A stretch of 64,000 nucleotides of DNA from contig CAVTZH010000009.1 in NCBI GenBank assembly GCA_963739175.1, positions 1,550,001 to 1,614,000 on the forward strand, written 5' to 3'. Below are positions 56,468-64,000 of the stretch, one piece after another. Position 1 is the first letter of the stretch, and each line of letters opens with the position of its first letter. Origin of the DNA: VAZQ01 sp963739175 (GTDB lineage Bacteria > Pseudomonadota > Alphaproteobacteria > Rhizobiales > Xanthobacteraceae). The position numbers were made by a program, and so were the translations under genes. The notes under the pieces are model-generated. The model ran no database searches and was not told the DNA's origin. It was given only the letters and a program-made list of their open reading frames with translations.

Positions 56468-57017
56468 GTTGGCGACCTCGGACGTGATTGGTGGGATGAC
56501 TGACGCGGACCGAGTGTCGCCCGCGCCGGCTCGGCTTCGTTACGGGCTTGGCCGGTTCCGGTGGACTTTCGGCTTCTGGCGCGCCGGGCACGCGCAAGCC
56601 AAAGAAGCGCGGGCCATTCCAGGCCGTGCCGGTGATGGCCTTGGCGATGGTCGAGAGGCTTGACCAGGTCTTGTCCTGCCAGAGGAAGCCGTCGGGTACG
56701 ACGGTGACGGTATGCCGCTCGCCCCTGTATTCGCGGACGAGGACGGTGCCGGGCTTGAGGCGGCGGTTCAGTTCGTTCGGCTTCTCGCCGCGGGCAAGGC
56801 GGTCGAGCAACTTGACTGTCTCCCGGTCGAGCCCGCCGAAGGCTTCCTCCTGGATCCGGTAGGCGATCATCCGGCTCATGACGTCCTTGGTCAGGCCTGG
56901 AGGTGGGACGGCGCCGAACGTCATCCGCCAGCGCGTGCGCAGAGCGTCGATGCCGAGGGACCGTACCCGGTCGACCTCGGCCTCGATCGCAGCGGGATCG
57001 ACGGTCCGCTGGTCCAT
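56460..57017 (-). CDS. DUF2924 domain-containing protein
   Basis: 185-residue protein of unknown role found next to serine recombinases in rhizobia and their phages. Marks: LGIDALRTRWRMTFGAVPPP, LTKDVMSRMIAYRIQEEAFG and the C-terminal LKPGTVLVREYRGERHTVTV, VPDGFLWQDKTWSSLSTIAK and ITGTAWNGPRFFGLR. The end is basic. Stop overlaps the recombinase start and the start is 3 bp after the DUF3489 stop, so the three genes are one operon. Confidence 0.9.
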   Translation of the reverse strand: MDQRTVDPAAIEAEVDRVRSLGIDALRTRWRMTFGAVPPPGLTKDVMSRMIAYRIQEEAFGGLDRETVKLLDRLARGEKPNELNRRLKPGTVLVREYRGERHTVTVVPDGFLWQDKTWSSLSTIAKAITGTAWNGPRFFGLRVPGAPEAESPPEPAKPVTKPSRRGRHSVRVSHPTNHVRGRQRG

Positions 57018-57019
57018 GG

Positions 57020-57374
57020 TCAGGCAGCCTGACCCTTGGCAGCTTCAGGCTTGGACTTTGGTTTGGCGGTGTTGCCGCCGACGATCCGGTAGGTCCGATC
57101 GCCATCGCCTTTTTCGGATTCGAGCGTGAGGCCGAGCCGCTTGCGCACGACGCCGGCAAAGAACCCGCGGACCGAATGTTGCTGCCAGCCGGTGGCCTTC
57201 ATGATGGCGGCAATGGTCACGCCCTCGGGCTGTCGCAGCAGCGCGAGCACCTTCTCCTGCTTGGAATTCGCGCGGGGCTTGCGGTCGGCTGGTTTCTTGG
57301 AAGCGCCTGCATTCGCTCCGCGCCTTGGCCGCGGACACTGGCTTCAGTTTCTGAGTGCTCTTGGCTTTAGCCAT
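57020..57374 (-). CDS. DUF3489 domain-containing protein (frame interrupted)
   Basis: About 117 residues. The N-terminal half (MAKAKSTQKLKPVSAAKARS) is basic and lysine-rich. The C-terminal half, in another frame from about 57270, is VLALLRQPEGVTIAAIMKAT, GWQQHSVRGFFAGVVRKRLG and LTLESEKGDGDRTYRIVG. This is the DUF3489 core, a winged-helix-like fold. One indel between about 57265 and 57330 separates the parts. It could regulate the recombinase module; this is an inference from its fold and place. Confidence 0.82.
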
Positions 57375-57481
57375 TCTGGACTCCTGTCGTCGGTTGCGAC
57401 GGCATCATGTGCCGCCACCACCGACACCCCGCGGAGGCCCAAAGGCGCTGGCGGGGATAGGAGTCCTGATCTAGGAGAGCG

Positions 57482-57709
57482 CTATTCTTCTTCTCTGGAA
57501 ATTCGCCTGACCATGCTCGCGGCGTTCAAGAAGGTTGTGGCCTCGTAGAGCAACTGTTCGATGTCGTGCGATACCTCGACGCCTTTTTCGACATTGCCAG
57601 CGAGAGCGCAGGCTTCGGCAGCCCTTGCGATGCTCGCAGCTTCATCGAGCCGCGTTCGTATACCTGTGAGATAAGCTCTCAGCGTGACTTCAACCGTCTG
57701 CGGGTCCAT
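57482..57709 (-). CDS. Small hypothetical helical protein
   Basis: 75 residues from an ATG at 57709 (MDPQTVEVTLRAYLTGIRTR), through LDEAASIARAAEACALAGNV and EKGVEVSHDIEQLLYEATTF to VRRISREEE. Almost wholly helical, acidic, no membrane segment. Not recognised. An upstream in-frame ATG at 57778 would add 23 unrelated residues. Confidence 0.6.
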   Translation of the reverse strand: MDPQTVEVTLRAYLTGIRTRLDEAASIARAAEACALAGNVEKGVEVSHDIEQLLYEATTFLNAASMVRRISREEE

Positions 57710-57856
57710 GGCGGTGCCCTCCATTAGGCCGCCATACATGCTTCGGCGCGCGGCTGAAGTCGAGCGGAAGGTGAGCAATCTTATGGCTCATTTGCCGCCA
57801 GCCAGATCATCTTCGGATCGGTATGCCCAGGCCGAACTTCAGGCACCGCACCTGGG

Positions 57857-58119
57857 CTAGGCGCCGCTACCGCGCATGAGCTCGCGCAGCAGCTGCAACG
57901 GATCGGCCTTCAGGGCGCGAGCCACGGCCAGGAATTCAACGACGTCCAGCCGCCGTTCGCCGCCCTCATATTTGGCGACGTAGGATTGGGGCTTCCCAAG
58001 GCGTTTGGCGAGCTTGACTTGCGTCAACTGCGCTTCCTCGCGGGCCTCGATCAGCAGCGCGCAAAGAGCGCGATGGTCCTTTGAACGAAGCGATTTCGTG
58101 GTCTTGCGGCGCGAGCCAT
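57857..58119 (-). CDS. XRE-family regulator (frame interrupted near the start)
   Basis: About 86 residues. Helix-turn-helix: LCALLIEAREEAQLTQVKLA, KRLGKPQSYVAKYEGGERRL, then DVVEFLAVARALKADPLQLL. The natural start is probably the ATG at 58119 (Met-Ala-Arg); two extra bases (gc) just after it put the rest, beginning RRKTTKSLRSKDHRAL, out of frame. As given, the frame has no good start. It is divergent from the lipoprotein gene, with a nested palindrome between them. Confidence 0.78.
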
Positions 58120-58149
58120 GGGGCCCGCAATTTCTTTCGACTACACAAA

Positions 58150-58173
58150 TATCCCAAAATAGGATACATATCC
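58150..58173. promoter_or_regulatory. Nested inverted repeats between the XRE and lipoprotein genes
   Basis: TATCC-caaaata-GGATA at 58150-58166 overlaps GGATA-ca-TATCC at 58162-58173, so three half-sites of TATCC/GGATA stand in a row. It lies 31 bp before the XRE start and 33 bp before the lipoprotein start. It is the likely operator of the XRE protein. Confidence 0.6.
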
Positions 58174-58205
58174 GTGCCAGTTTTACTGGTGGAGTCCGAT
58201 ATTCA

Positions 58206-58619
58206 ATGCCTAGATCAGCTCTTCTTGTCATGATGGTTTTGATTGGTTCGCAGGCGGTGACTGGATGCGTCAGCACCCCAACGGAGGCCACTGTCGGTCC
58301 GCCGCCGGCCAGGTATGTAGATATTGCGCGAGACCACCTGCGCACCAGCCTGTTCGATCCCTATAGTGCTCGCGACTTTCAGATCGCCACACCAAAGCCC
58401 GGACAGGTGCTTCTCCAAGGCACGTTCACGCATGAAGCGGGCTGGGTGGTTTGCTATCGCGGTAACGCGAAGAACCGTATGGGGGCATACACAGGTGTCA
58501 AAGAAGCCGTCCTGTTGATCCGTGACGGACGTGTCGTCGCTTCTAATCAAGACTCCGATCACTACGAGATCCGCACGAATTGCCGCGACGCAAAATATGA
58601 GCCCATGTCGTTGAGCTAG
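58206..58619 (+). CDS. Small lipoprotein of unknown function
   Basis: 137 residues with a lipoprotein signal MPRSALLVMMVLIGSQAVTG and lipobox VTGCVS. The mature part has YVDIARDHLRTSLFDPYSAR, DFQIATPKPGQVLLQG and TFTHEAGWVVCYRGNAKNRM, with two further cysteines that may form a disulfide. Not assigned. The start at 58206 fits the signal peptide; the frame is open further upstream but overlaps the operator. It precedes the Mrr-like gene by 7 bp. Confidence 0.78.
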   Translation: MPRSALLVMMVLIGSQAVTGCVSTPTEATVGPPPARYVDIARDHLRTSLFDPYSARDFQIATPKPGQVLLQGTFTHEAGWVVCYRGNAKNRMGAYTGVKEAVLLIRDGRVVASNQDSDHYEIRTNCRDAKYEPMSLS

Positions 58620-58626
58620 TATTTCA

Positions 58627-59556
58627 ATGACAATCGTTGCAAAGCACGTTCGCTACATCAAACTGGGCCGGGGCGGGGCCTGGGAGAAGGTTTCCCTTGA
58701 GCGCGGCGAGCTACATTTTGGCCACGGTAGGATCCCGCATGACCTCGCGCTCGCAGGGGATCGGGAGCAGATCCGGCAACTTCGTATCGAGCAGGGACGA
58801 GATCCTCGTGCCGCCGCCGAGGATGCTCTCGAGACCGTCGACTTCTATTCGCTTGGCTCCGGCTGTCTTTGGGTCACGTTCGCCCAAGGCCACCTCTGGT
58901 GGACGTTCGCGGAACCGGAGGTCGTATGGCTTGGCGTTGGGAACGGGCGAGGGGAGAGGGTGCGCAAAGCAATCGGTGGTTGGCGCAATATTGATACGAA
59001 CGGTCAACCAATCCGTACGAGCTCTCTGAGCACGAAGCTTACGAGAGTTGCGAGCTATCGCCGCACGGTGTGTAAGATAGCGGATGAAGAGTATTTGTTG
59101 CGTAGACTTAACGGGCAGATCGAACCTCTGGTGGAGAAGTCGGTCCAAGCGCGCGACGCACTGCTCGCGGCTATGACTGAAGCCGTTGTTTCTCTGCATT
59201 GGGCCGACTTCGAGACTTTGGTGGACATCATCTTCGCCCGCAGCGGCTGGCACCGCACATCCGCGATCGGCGGAACGCAAAAACTGATTGACATGGCCGT
59301 TGATCACCCCGTCACCGGGGAGCACGCTGCCGTGCAAGTTAAGTCCTCTGCTAATCAGAAAATCGTGCAACGGTTCATCGCCGATGCGGACGACACCGGT
59401 GCATACGACCGTCTGTTCTTCATCTGTCATAGCCCGACGGGCGCGCTGTCGGTGCCGGACGAGCGAGCCGACGTTCATATCTGGTCAAACCAGGAAATTG
59501 CCCGGACAGCACTCCGCGTCGGACTCGCCGAGTGGATTATCGAGAAGGTTTCTTGA
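58627..59556 (+). CDS. Mrr-like restriction endonuclease (PD-(D/E)XK fold)
   Basis: 309 residues. The N-terminal half (about 1-180) is of unknown type (HVRYIKLGRGGAWEKVSLER). The C-terminal half has the Mrr-type nuclease core: ADFETLVDIIFARSGWHRTS, AIGGTQKLIDMAVDHP (catalytic Asp) and GEHAAVQVKSSANQKIVQRF (Q-x-K), then YDRLFFICHSPTGALSVPD. Mrr-like enzymes cut modified DNA; other members are standard restriction enzymes. Its convergent neighbour is a DNA methyltransferase with a 20-bp overlap of the 3' ends, which suggests a defence pair, unproven. Confidence 0.82.
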   Translation: MTIVAKHVRYIKLGRGGAWEKVSLERGELHFGHGRIPHDLALAGDREQIRQLRIEQGRDPRAAAEDALETVDFYSLGSGCLWVTFAQGHLWWTFAEPEVVWLGVGNGRGERVRKAIGGWRNIDTNGQPIRTSSLSTKLTRVASYRRTVCKIADEEYLLRRLNGQIEPLVEKSVQARDALLAAMTEAVVSLHWADFETLVDIIFARSGWHRTSAIGGTQKLIDMAVDHPVTGEHAAVQVKSSANQKIVQRFIADADDTGAYDRLFFICHSPTGALSVPDERADVHIWSNQEIARTALRVGLAEWIIEKVS

Positions 59557-61033
59557 TGACGGCGGTAGTCCTCTTACGTCGCCCTGCCTTTTCTTGATCG
59601 TTTTTCGTCTCTTGCGTAACCTCAGATTGTCGCCTGGCTATCAAGTCGCTAAATGGTTCGCCGGTCTTTTCTAGTATGACTTGTCGACCGGTCACGCTCT
59701 CGTAGCGCCGCACTGCTACGTCGACATATCGCGGATCGAGTTCGACCGCGCGGCATACCCGGCCCGTGTTTTCGGCAGCAATTAACGTTGATCCAGAGCC
59801 GAGGAATGGGTCGAAAACTACGTCTCCACGATCGGTCACATCAAGCAGCGCGTCCTCCAGCATGGCGACCGGTTTGACGGTGGGATGATATTGTAGCCCC
59901 TGACGAGCGTCGGATCCCATGCTTGAGGCTCCGGGGTACACCCACACGTTCGACCTCCACCGCCCATTCTTGCCGAGTGCGACATTGTTGATGTGATTGG
60001 AATTGCCTTTCTTGAATACGGGTAGCAACTCATGCTGCGATCTGTAGAGGCTCCCCATTCCCGCGTTGGTTTTGGACCAAACAACGAGGTTATTGGGGTG
60101 AGCTCAAGCTGCGTTGCCGCGACATTGATGGTCTGCAAACCACGCGAGTCGATGAACGTCGAGAAAGTCCGCCTTCAGTTAGGTGATGTAGCGAGGCACT
60201 CATCCAGGACAGGTTGAACGCGATGAATTGGGCGTCGGACATTTCGCCGCTGGCCATTACGAACTCACGGTGACGGCCCTTGGTCACGTGACCACCGATC
60301 GGGACATTGTATGGGACGTCCGTCAGGACAGCCGGTTGATCGCCGGCAAACAAGCGGGCGAGGATGTTGGAGTCCATGGCATTCCCGCAGGCGACGCGAT
60401 GTTCACCGAGGAGGAATACGTCGCCGACCTGTGCGTAGGACTGGCGGGATGGGCTCAAGCGGCCCCTGCTCCAACGACTTCAGGCGCTTCGCCCAGGACA
60501 ATTTGGTCAACCTCCGTGAGCGAAAAGCCAGTGACCTCGATGGGCGTGTTATCCAGAACGAGCTCTTCAAGTTCGACCTTTAACTCCTCGAAGTCCCACT
60601 GGCCCTTCTCAGCGAGTCGGTTCAATGCAAGTCTAACCAGCCGTGCCTCAATTTTCGAGAGATGACGAGCGCAGACGCACGGGACAGTCTCGATACCAAG
60701 GAGCTTGGCCGCATCGAGGCGCGCGACGCCATCCAAGATTTGGTTGCCATCGTCGATTAGAAGCGGATCGCAAAATCCGAGCGCCTGATCGAGTTAACAA
60801 CCTGCTGGATTTGATGCGCATCGACTTTGCGGACATTTCGGATTGGAACGATGAGGTCCTTGACCCTTCGCTCGACGAGTTCGATCAAGGCATGATATCA
60901 TTGCGTCCTGCATAAACTTCCGCTGATTCTCGCTTGCCTGTTTCAGGGCGCCGCGACGGCGTCGGCTTTTGGACTCTAAGATAGTCTCGATCGACTGGTG
61001 AGAACTATAGCGCCGGCGGATTGTTTGGTTCAT
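59537..61033 (-). CDS. ParB-domain DNA methyltransferase, beta class (about five frame breaks)
   Basis: About 498 residues. The N-terminal ParB-like domain is split: KVDAHQIQQVVNSIRR, then DPLLIDDGNQILDGVARLDA and AKLLGIETVPCV. The methyltransferase has the motif IV site T-D-V-P-Y-N (normally D-P-P-Y-N) and, near the end, motif I VVFDPFLGSGSTLIAAENTG; this IV-before-I order defines beta-class amino-methyltransferases (N6-adenine or N4-cytosine). MGSLYRSQHELLPVFKKGNS and PTVKPVAMLEDALLDVT fit phage and island enzymes. Breaks lie near 60888, 60782, 60457, 60165 and 60097. The second residue of the catalytic motif is Val and not Pro, so activity is doubtful even if the breaks are errors. Confidence 0.82.
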
Positions 61034-61079
61034 AGTTGCCCCTTTTTGAAGCTGTTGGCACCTCTCGCGAGCGCGTGGC

Positions 61080-61415
61080 TCATAGCTTGGCGTCGGCCTC
61101 GTCAAAAACTAGTGTCAACTTTCTCACATCGCCGTACTTCGAGAAATGTGCGCGCAACTCGAGCAGCATCGCGGCCGCCATTGCATTTCCTTGAAGGGCA
61201 AGCATCACTTGCCTTCGGAGGAACACTTCGATAAGTGGCGCGCTTTTCGAACGATTGTTCTGGCGAAAACGCGTTAGCGCATTGAGCGCGTTTCGAAGTG
61301 CTTGCGATGGCTTGAATGGTTTGCGTGCCCCTCGACCGCGGGGATTTGGGCAAATTCCCTTCTTGAACCGGCTGTGTGTGGGCGGCTTCTTGTATTCGAC
61401 TTCGTACTCAGTCAT
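61080..61415 (-). CDS. DUF5681 domain protein, second copy
   Basis: 111 residues. DUF5681 mark: HSRFKKGICPNPRGRGARKP, then QALRNALNALTRFRQNNRSK and MLALQGNAMAAAMLLELRAH. The N-terminal basic G-x-P-x-G motif is typical of phage- and island-encoded proteins next to methyltransferases or terminases. Start at 61415 overlaps the end of the first DUF5681 gene by 8 bp. Intact. Confidence 0.85.
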   Translation of the reverse strand: MTEYEVEYKKPPTHSRFKKGICPNPRGRGARKPFKPSQALRNALNALTRFRQNNRSKSAPLIEVFLRRQVMLALQGNAMAAAMLLELRAHFSKYGDVRKLTLVFDEADAKL

Positions 61416-61764
61416 GTCGTTTTTTCCTGCTGTTGCTCGATTTAGCAAATACGATTTCAACTTCTTGATGCCCACCGCGGGTAGCCGAGAATCTTCGTAT
61501 CGAAGGGCAGTCCGCAGCGCGCCTCGCTTGCCGGCTGCGGCTTGAAGCAGTAGCTCGTGAACAATGGCTTCGAATGACGCTGCGAACTTCGCCCTCAACT
61601 GTCACGCGCACCTTCTCTTCGAACCGCTCATCAATAAGTCCGACGATGGATTTGGGGGCGCGGCCATAAGCGCGGCGAGGGTTGCCGGTTTGACCTTTCC
61701 GCCAGCGGGTGTGCTTGGGCGGACGACCTTTGCCAACTTGGTAATTCTTTGATGCCGAATTCAT
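61408..61764 (-). CDS. DUF5681 domain protein, first copy (two frame breaks)
   Basis: About 118 residues. N-terminus MNSASKNYQVGKGRPPKHTR, then WRKGQTGNPRRAYGRAPKSI (the G-x-P motif). The middle continues in another frame (FAASFEAIVHELLLQAAAGK, GALRTALRYEDSRLP), and the end returns to the first frame (QEVEIVFAKSSNSRKKRHD). Two opposite single-base changes, near 61585 and 61480, would restore it. Start overlaps the preceding small gene (ATGA), stop region overlaps the second DUF5681 gene. Confidence 0.75.
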   Translation of the reverse strand: MNSASKNYQVGKGRPPKHTRWRKGQTGNPRRAYGRAPKSIVGLIDERFEEKVRVTVEGEVRSVIRSHCSRATASSRSRQARRAADCPSIRRFSATRGGHQEVEIVFAKSSNSRKKRHD

Positions 61765-61919
61765 CGCCCGCCTCGTCGAAAGGAAGTGGCGCGCGGCCCC
61801 GGCAAGGGTGTTGCAATAATCAGCCAACGGCATCGGATTCGACGCCTAATCGGGGGGCGATCGAGGGCGGCGATAGATCCCAAGGTCAGCGGATCGAGTT
61901 GGACTGATGTTTTCGGCAT
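61761..61919 (-). CDS. Small hypothetical protein coupled to the DUF5681 pair
   Basis: 52 residues, MPKTSVQLDPLTLGSIAALD then a basic tail (IRRRIRCRWLIIATPLPGPR). Supported mainly by a strong ribosome-binding site (aggag, 6 bp before the ATG) and an ATGA overlap with the next gene. Not recognised; the C-terminal part may be out of frame through an indel. Confidence 0.45.
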   Translation of the reverse strand: MPKTSVQLDPLTLGSIAALDRPPIRRRIRCRWLIIATPLPGPRATSFRRGGR

Positions 61920-62291
61920 GTCGGCTCCTAGGGGTCGACCATGCGATGGTGCAAGACACACACGCCTAGCAACGGGTGGAGTGATGCGTCGTGCGTTAGC
62001 GGATTACCGTCGATCCGCCTTGCCGTTCGCTGTGATCAAACCGAAAACGCAAATCGATGCGCAGGTAGTGCCAAATCGTTCCTGCCTAGTGGGTCGCCCT
62101 CTTCGGACGCTAGACGCGGACGGGTTGCATCATGTCGTGCGACGAACATTCACACGAACTCGTGACGATTTAACTCACAAGATTGATCATAATACGAGCG
62201 CGAATATTTACAAGCCAAATCGCATAATGACACGTTACGGAACATTCCAGCCGCGCCCGGCCCATTGTTATCTGCAGGCCGATCGGAATGG
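61920..62291. other. Noncoding gap
   Basis: AT-richer DNA between the DUF5681 operon and the universal stress genes. Forward open frames here have poor codon use and no ribosome-binding site. No repeat or RNA gene was recognised. Confidence 0.4.
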
Positions 62292-62719
62292 CTATTTCAC
62301 AAGCGTTACCGGCACTTCGGCCAAATGGAGCAGCTGGGTGGCGACCGACCCAGGAGCAAGCCGCGCACCCCGCCCAATCCTCTGGTTCCCATGATGATGT
62401 GTGCCACCTGTTCTTCGCGGGCCACACGATCGATCGTTGCCGCAACGGCGCCCCGCTCCGAACGGGTCACGTAGCTGACGCATGCCTCGCGGCAGGCCAT
62501 GACAGCCTCTTGCAACGCCTCCGTGGCCGCTATCTCTTCCTCCCGATTGATCCATGCGCGTGGCATGATCCCCGCGCTTTCACCTAAGCCGACTGTTGCA
62601 AGATTCTGAACGTTCACGATGACGAGGGTAGTTCCCACTACCGTCTTCACTTGATCAATGGCGAGCTTGACGGCGTGCATCGACGCGGTCGAGCCATCAA
62701 CCGGTACGAGGATCTTCAT
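62292..62719 (-). CDS. Universal stress protein, UspA family (3' frame interrupted)
   Basis: About 142 residues. Starts MKILVPVDGSTASMHAVKLA, with a typical Usp core ACVSYVTRSERGAVAATIDR and IIMGTRGLGGVRGLLLGR. Near 62350 one base change shifts the frame; the expected end SVATQLLHLAEVPVTLVK lies in the next frame with a stop at 62292. The ATP-binding G-x2-G-x9-G-S/T motif is thus readable only after correction. Role in stress or low-oxygen survival is an inference from the family. Confidence 0.85.
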
Positions 62720-62783
62720 AACTCGAGACTGCTCCCAACTAAAGCAGAAAGCCCCGGCACGCTGTCAATGTCCCACTGCTCCC

Positions 62784-63238
62784 TCACCGAACGACGAGAA
62801 CAGGTACCTTGCTGTGCGTGACCACTTCGTTAGCCTGACTTCCCAGAAGGAGCCTGCGCATGCCCCGCCGACCGTGGGAGGCCATAATAATCAGATCGGC
62901 GCCAATCTCGTTTGCGGTCGCGATGATGCCTTCCGCCGGATGTTTGTCTGGCTGATGGATCAGCTTGCAGTCAACGCCTTGCGATTTTGCAACCTCGCCC
63001 GCGCGGTCTAAAATCTGTTTCGCCGCCACAGCTGCCAAGGCCTCATCGCTGCCGATCGGATCCTTCCTGTTACGATCGTCATCGTGAGCCATGTCAAAGG
63101 CAGACCAGATATCCGTCACGGTAACCACCGATACCAGACGCCTTATGCTCTTTCGCCCAAAGCAATCCCGTGGGACACAGCTTTGCCGGCAAGTTAGGAG
63201 CCGTCGGTCGCAATCAAAATCTCCTTGTACATCGTCAT
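62784..63238 (-). pseudogene. Universal stress protein gene broken by an in-frame stop
   Basis: The ATG at 63238 with gagggg just upstream starts MTMYKEILIATDGS. The next codon, at 63196-63194, is TAA where relatives have an amino acid (often Glu), and the frame then continues LAGKAVSHGIALGERA to a second stop. Further shifts lead to VSVVTVTDIWSAFDMAHDDD, and the rest is intact to HGRRGMRRLLLGSQANEVVT and VPVLVV. The in-frame stop is a base substitution and not an indel, unlike the other breaks in this window. The downstream part could still start at an internal codon near 63128. Confidence 0.78.
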
Positions 63239-63381
63239 CCCCTCGGTTGCCCTCAATGGCCGCAAATTCTACATTCGCCTTGCCGAAATCGCTGGATCGG
63301 TCGATATTCGGCTGGGCTGCCGGGCCAGCGGCATTGCCGCGTCAACCGCACCCATAAGGCTGCCTCGCGGGGCAGGTGGCC

Positions 63382-63395
63382 TTGAGGTAAATCAA
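63382..63395. promoter_or_regulatory. FNR/FixK-type box upstream of the usp genes
   Basis: TTGAGGTAAATCAA fits the TTGA-N6-TCAA consensus of FNR/FixK/CRP-type regulators. It lies about 144 bp before the ATG of the leftward usp gene. In rhizobia and Rhodopseudomonas such boxes control low-oxygen genes, often including universal stress proteins. Confidence 0.6.
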
Positions 63396-63758
63396 GGTTC
63401 CTAAATCAATTTTAGCCTGCCTCACGAGGCGGGCGTCACGCCATCTGTCTCACTTGAGATCGTTGCCTTGAGCGCGAAGGCGCTCCGCCGACCTGGTGCG
63501 CCATGTCATGCTGACGGCAACGTCGAGTTGAAGCCAAGACGACGACATGGCGTACCATCCCGCGGCGGGATTGGGATAGACCAAAATGCTCACACTCGGT
63601 TATTCAGCTCCGCAACGATCATCGCTTCAAGCTCGCCTGCGGTCTTTTGCTCTTTGGCGGTCGTTTTAGCACCCTAGATAGAGTGAAACTCCTGCGTCAC
63701 GCTGCCTTGGGACGCATGAAACCCACCTGTTATCGTAACCCCAGGCCCTAACGGCGCT

Positions 63759-63772
63759 TTGATTCATGTCAA
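63759..63772. promoter_or_regulatory. Second FNR/FixK-type box
   Basis: TTGATTCATGTCAA, an even better match to TTGAT-N4-ATCAA / TTGA-N6-TCAA than the first box. No gene starts near it within the window, so it may serve a gene beyond the right edge. Confidence 0.55.
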
Positions 63773-64000
63773 GATTATTGCGGGCCGATCAAGGTTGCTC
63801 CCCAAAGGCGAAAGGACGATATGGTCATTTCGGTTTTGAGAGTTCGTTTTTCGGGGGTGCGCATTATGCTAAGCAAAATGCCGGTGGCGTACTGATGGCT
63901 CACTTATTATGATACCCGGCAATCGAGCCTTGCTAGGCGCTTCGCGGTAAAGCTCCGTCACGCTATGCCTATTTTTGTGCTATTTGATACAAAGTCAAAG

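Larger units (their letters stand above)
63239..64000. other. Noncoding right end of window
   Basis: No gene can be supported over about 760 bp. It contains two FNR/FixK-type boxes and short inverted repeats (for example around 63360 and 63415, gcctcgcggggc and gcctcacgaggcgggc). The base composition falls towards the right edge. Confidence 0.5.

Noticed and set aside
61786..62394. 202-residue plus-strand frame in the gap before the usp genes
   Set aside because: Mixed composition, overlaps two better supported genes, no start signal.
1..64000. CRISPR arrays and rRNA genes
   Set aside because: No regularly spaced short repeats and no rRNA-like stretches were seen on either strand. The four tRNA-linked repeats are too long and too far apart.

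Overview
The window reads as chromosomal DNA of a high-GC alphaproteobacterium of the order Hyphomicrobiales (Bradyrhizobium / Rhodopseudomonas / Pseudolabrys-like). The evidence is the gene families present: pdxH, an RT0821-type lipoprotein, a zinc-finger-less DnaJ, fabI, aroC, a RibB with a degenerate second domain, a LigD of PE-LIG-POL order, and DUF5681, DUF2924 and DUF3489 genes. The genus is an inference. No rRNA, CRISPR array or tyrosine integrase was seen; there is one tRNA gene.

Region 1 (1-26.6 kb) is core genome. It holds pdxH, a DnaJ-like chaperone, a parDE toxin-antitoxin pair, an ECF sigma / anti-sigma pair, fabI, a histidine phosphatase, aroC, ribB, a higBA toxin-antitoxin pair with a visible operator-promoter, alanine dehydrogenase, a DUF1194 protein, an RlmD-like RNA methyltransferase, a MATE exporter, tlyA, a PilZ protein, ligD, a pirin, an ABCD-type ABC exporter, an E2-like acyltransferase, xseB, a histone-deacetylase-family hydrolase and an acyl-CoA dehydrogenase.

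Region 2 (26.7-43.7 kb) begins at tRNA-Gln(UUG) and looks like a mosaic island. A repeat family that carries the 3' end of this tRNA recurs at about 26.72, 35.13, 39.26 (tRNA part deleted) and 43.28 kb. The repeats bracket three gene blocks. Block 1 is a leftward operon for an energy-converting-hydrogenase-like membrane complex (XRE regulator, then hyfB-, hyfC-, hyfE-, hyfF-, hyfG- and hyfI-like genes). Its large subunit lacks the Ni-Fe cysteine motifs, while its small subunit keeps the four iron-sulfur cysteines. Block 2 is a cyclic-di-GMP block (PilZ protein, small membrane protein, PDC-GGDEF-EAL protein). Block 3 holds a metallo-beta-lactamase-fold enzyme, a Bug/TctC solute-binding protein and a flavin reductase.

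Region 3 (43.8-54.6 kb) holds a TetR regulator divergent from a two-gene RND efflux system, with three copies of a 20-bp operator-like motif between them. It continues with a nucleotidyltransferase and a short MetE-like methyltransferase, which converge on a phosphonate-type ABC operon (phnC, phnD, two phnE).

Region 4 (54.8-64 kb) is accessory DNA. It holds a DUF3489 / DUF2924 / large serine recombinase module, an XRE regulator divergent from a lipoprotein, an Mrr-like endonuclease, a ParB-domain DNA methyltransferase, coupled DUF5681 genes, and two universal stress protein genes (one broken by an in-frame stop) near two FNR/FixK-type boxes.

A property of the whole window is that many otherwise well conserved genes, including housekeeping ones, are split by single-base insertions or deletions. 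They are densest in the hydrogenase-like operon and the methyltransferase. Uncorrected sequencing error is the simplest cause for most of them; real decay cannot be excluded for the accessory genes. Such genes are given here as one feature covering all the frames.
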